13,824 nucleotides of DNA from DATAVB01 sp040414495. GTDB lineage: Bacteria > Actinomycetota > Actinomycetes > Mycobacteriales > QHCD01. Below are positions 13,683 to 13,824 of this stretch, in pieces (positions within the stretch are counted from its first letter, which is position 1; every line of letters begins with the position of its first letter). The position numbers were made by a program, and so were the translations under genes. Location: assembly GCA_040414495.1 (NCBI GenBank), contig JBEDUI010000125.1, positions 1 through 13,824 of the forward strand, written 5' to 3'. The notes under the pieces were generated by a model. The model ran no database searches, was not told the origin of the DNA, and saw nothing but the letters and a program-made list of their open reading frames with translations.

Positions 13683-13824
13683 TCAGCCGTTCAGTACGGC
13701 GGCTCGTACATCCGGGCGCTGAAGCATCCGCGCGCACCAAGCGAAATGGCCGTCGGTGCCGTCGGATGCGAAATAGGCGTTGGTGATAACGGCGTACGCG
13801 GCCCGGTAGAGGCCGTACCGGTCG
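13683..13824 (-). CDS. C-terminal end of an unrecognised protein, 5' end beyond the window
   Basis: The leftward frame is open from the right edge to TGA at 13683-13685, giving 46 residues that start DRYGLYRAAYAVI and end VRAAVLNG. The stretch is predicted to be helical, with no signal peptide or repeat. The pattern W-x2-R-M-x2-R-P-x-V-R-A-A resembles the last helices of some glutathione S-transferases, but this is too short to rely on. Codon use matches the neighbours and the stop sits two bases from the convergent hydrolase stop, which favours a real gene. Confidence 0.6.
   Translation of the reverse strand, partial: DRYGLYRAAYAVITNAYFASDGTDGHFAWCARMLQRPDVRAAVLNG

Overview
This window comes from a high-GC Gram-positive chromosome, most likely an actinomycete. 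The evidence is GC-rich third codon positions, GTG/TTG starts, stop/start overlaps of the GTGA and ATGA type, an ECF sigma/DGPF pair, a SigE-family sigma operon and an actinobacterial-type sortase. I cannot name a genus. No mobile element, rRNA, tRNA or CRISPR array was seen. All assignments come from reading the sequence and recognising motifs; no database search was run.

Left part (1-1376): two divergent cell-surface genes share a 100-bp promoter region. Leftward runs a secreted protein with a CHATG-type domain followed by Ser/Pro-rich hexapeptide repeats, cut off by the window edge. Rightward runs a membrane-anchored sortase. They look like a substrate and its dedicated transpeptidase.

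Middle-left (1393-6282, all leftward): a DGPF/YCII-like protein and an ECF42-type sigma factor with a long C-terminal extension overlap by 4 bp, with a candidate ECF42-like promoter upstream. Then come a 12-TM MFS exporter and a two-gene aldo/keto reductase operon. A striking 15-bp inverted repeat (one mismatch) lies between the reductases and the MFS gene.

Middle (6283-9289): a LysR regulator is divergent from the reductases. The 79-bp gap holds a perfect 7+7 dyad, so LysR probably controls the reductases. LysR is followed after 17 bp by a 662-aa protein that looks like a two-domain, six-hairpin-type carbohydrate-active enzyme. A perfect 16-bp hairpin then ends transcription from both sides.

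Right part (9298-13824): a GyrI-like ligand-binding protein with an extra N-terminal motif and an APH-fold phosphotransferase (both leftward), then a rightward SigE-family sigma factor translationally coupled to a one-TM protein with a beta-propeller-like exterior (probable anti-sigma or sensor), an alpha/beta hydrolase, and the 3' end of an unrecognised leftward gene. No gene-free stretch exceeds 300 bases; the largest gap is about 210 bp (9931-10140).
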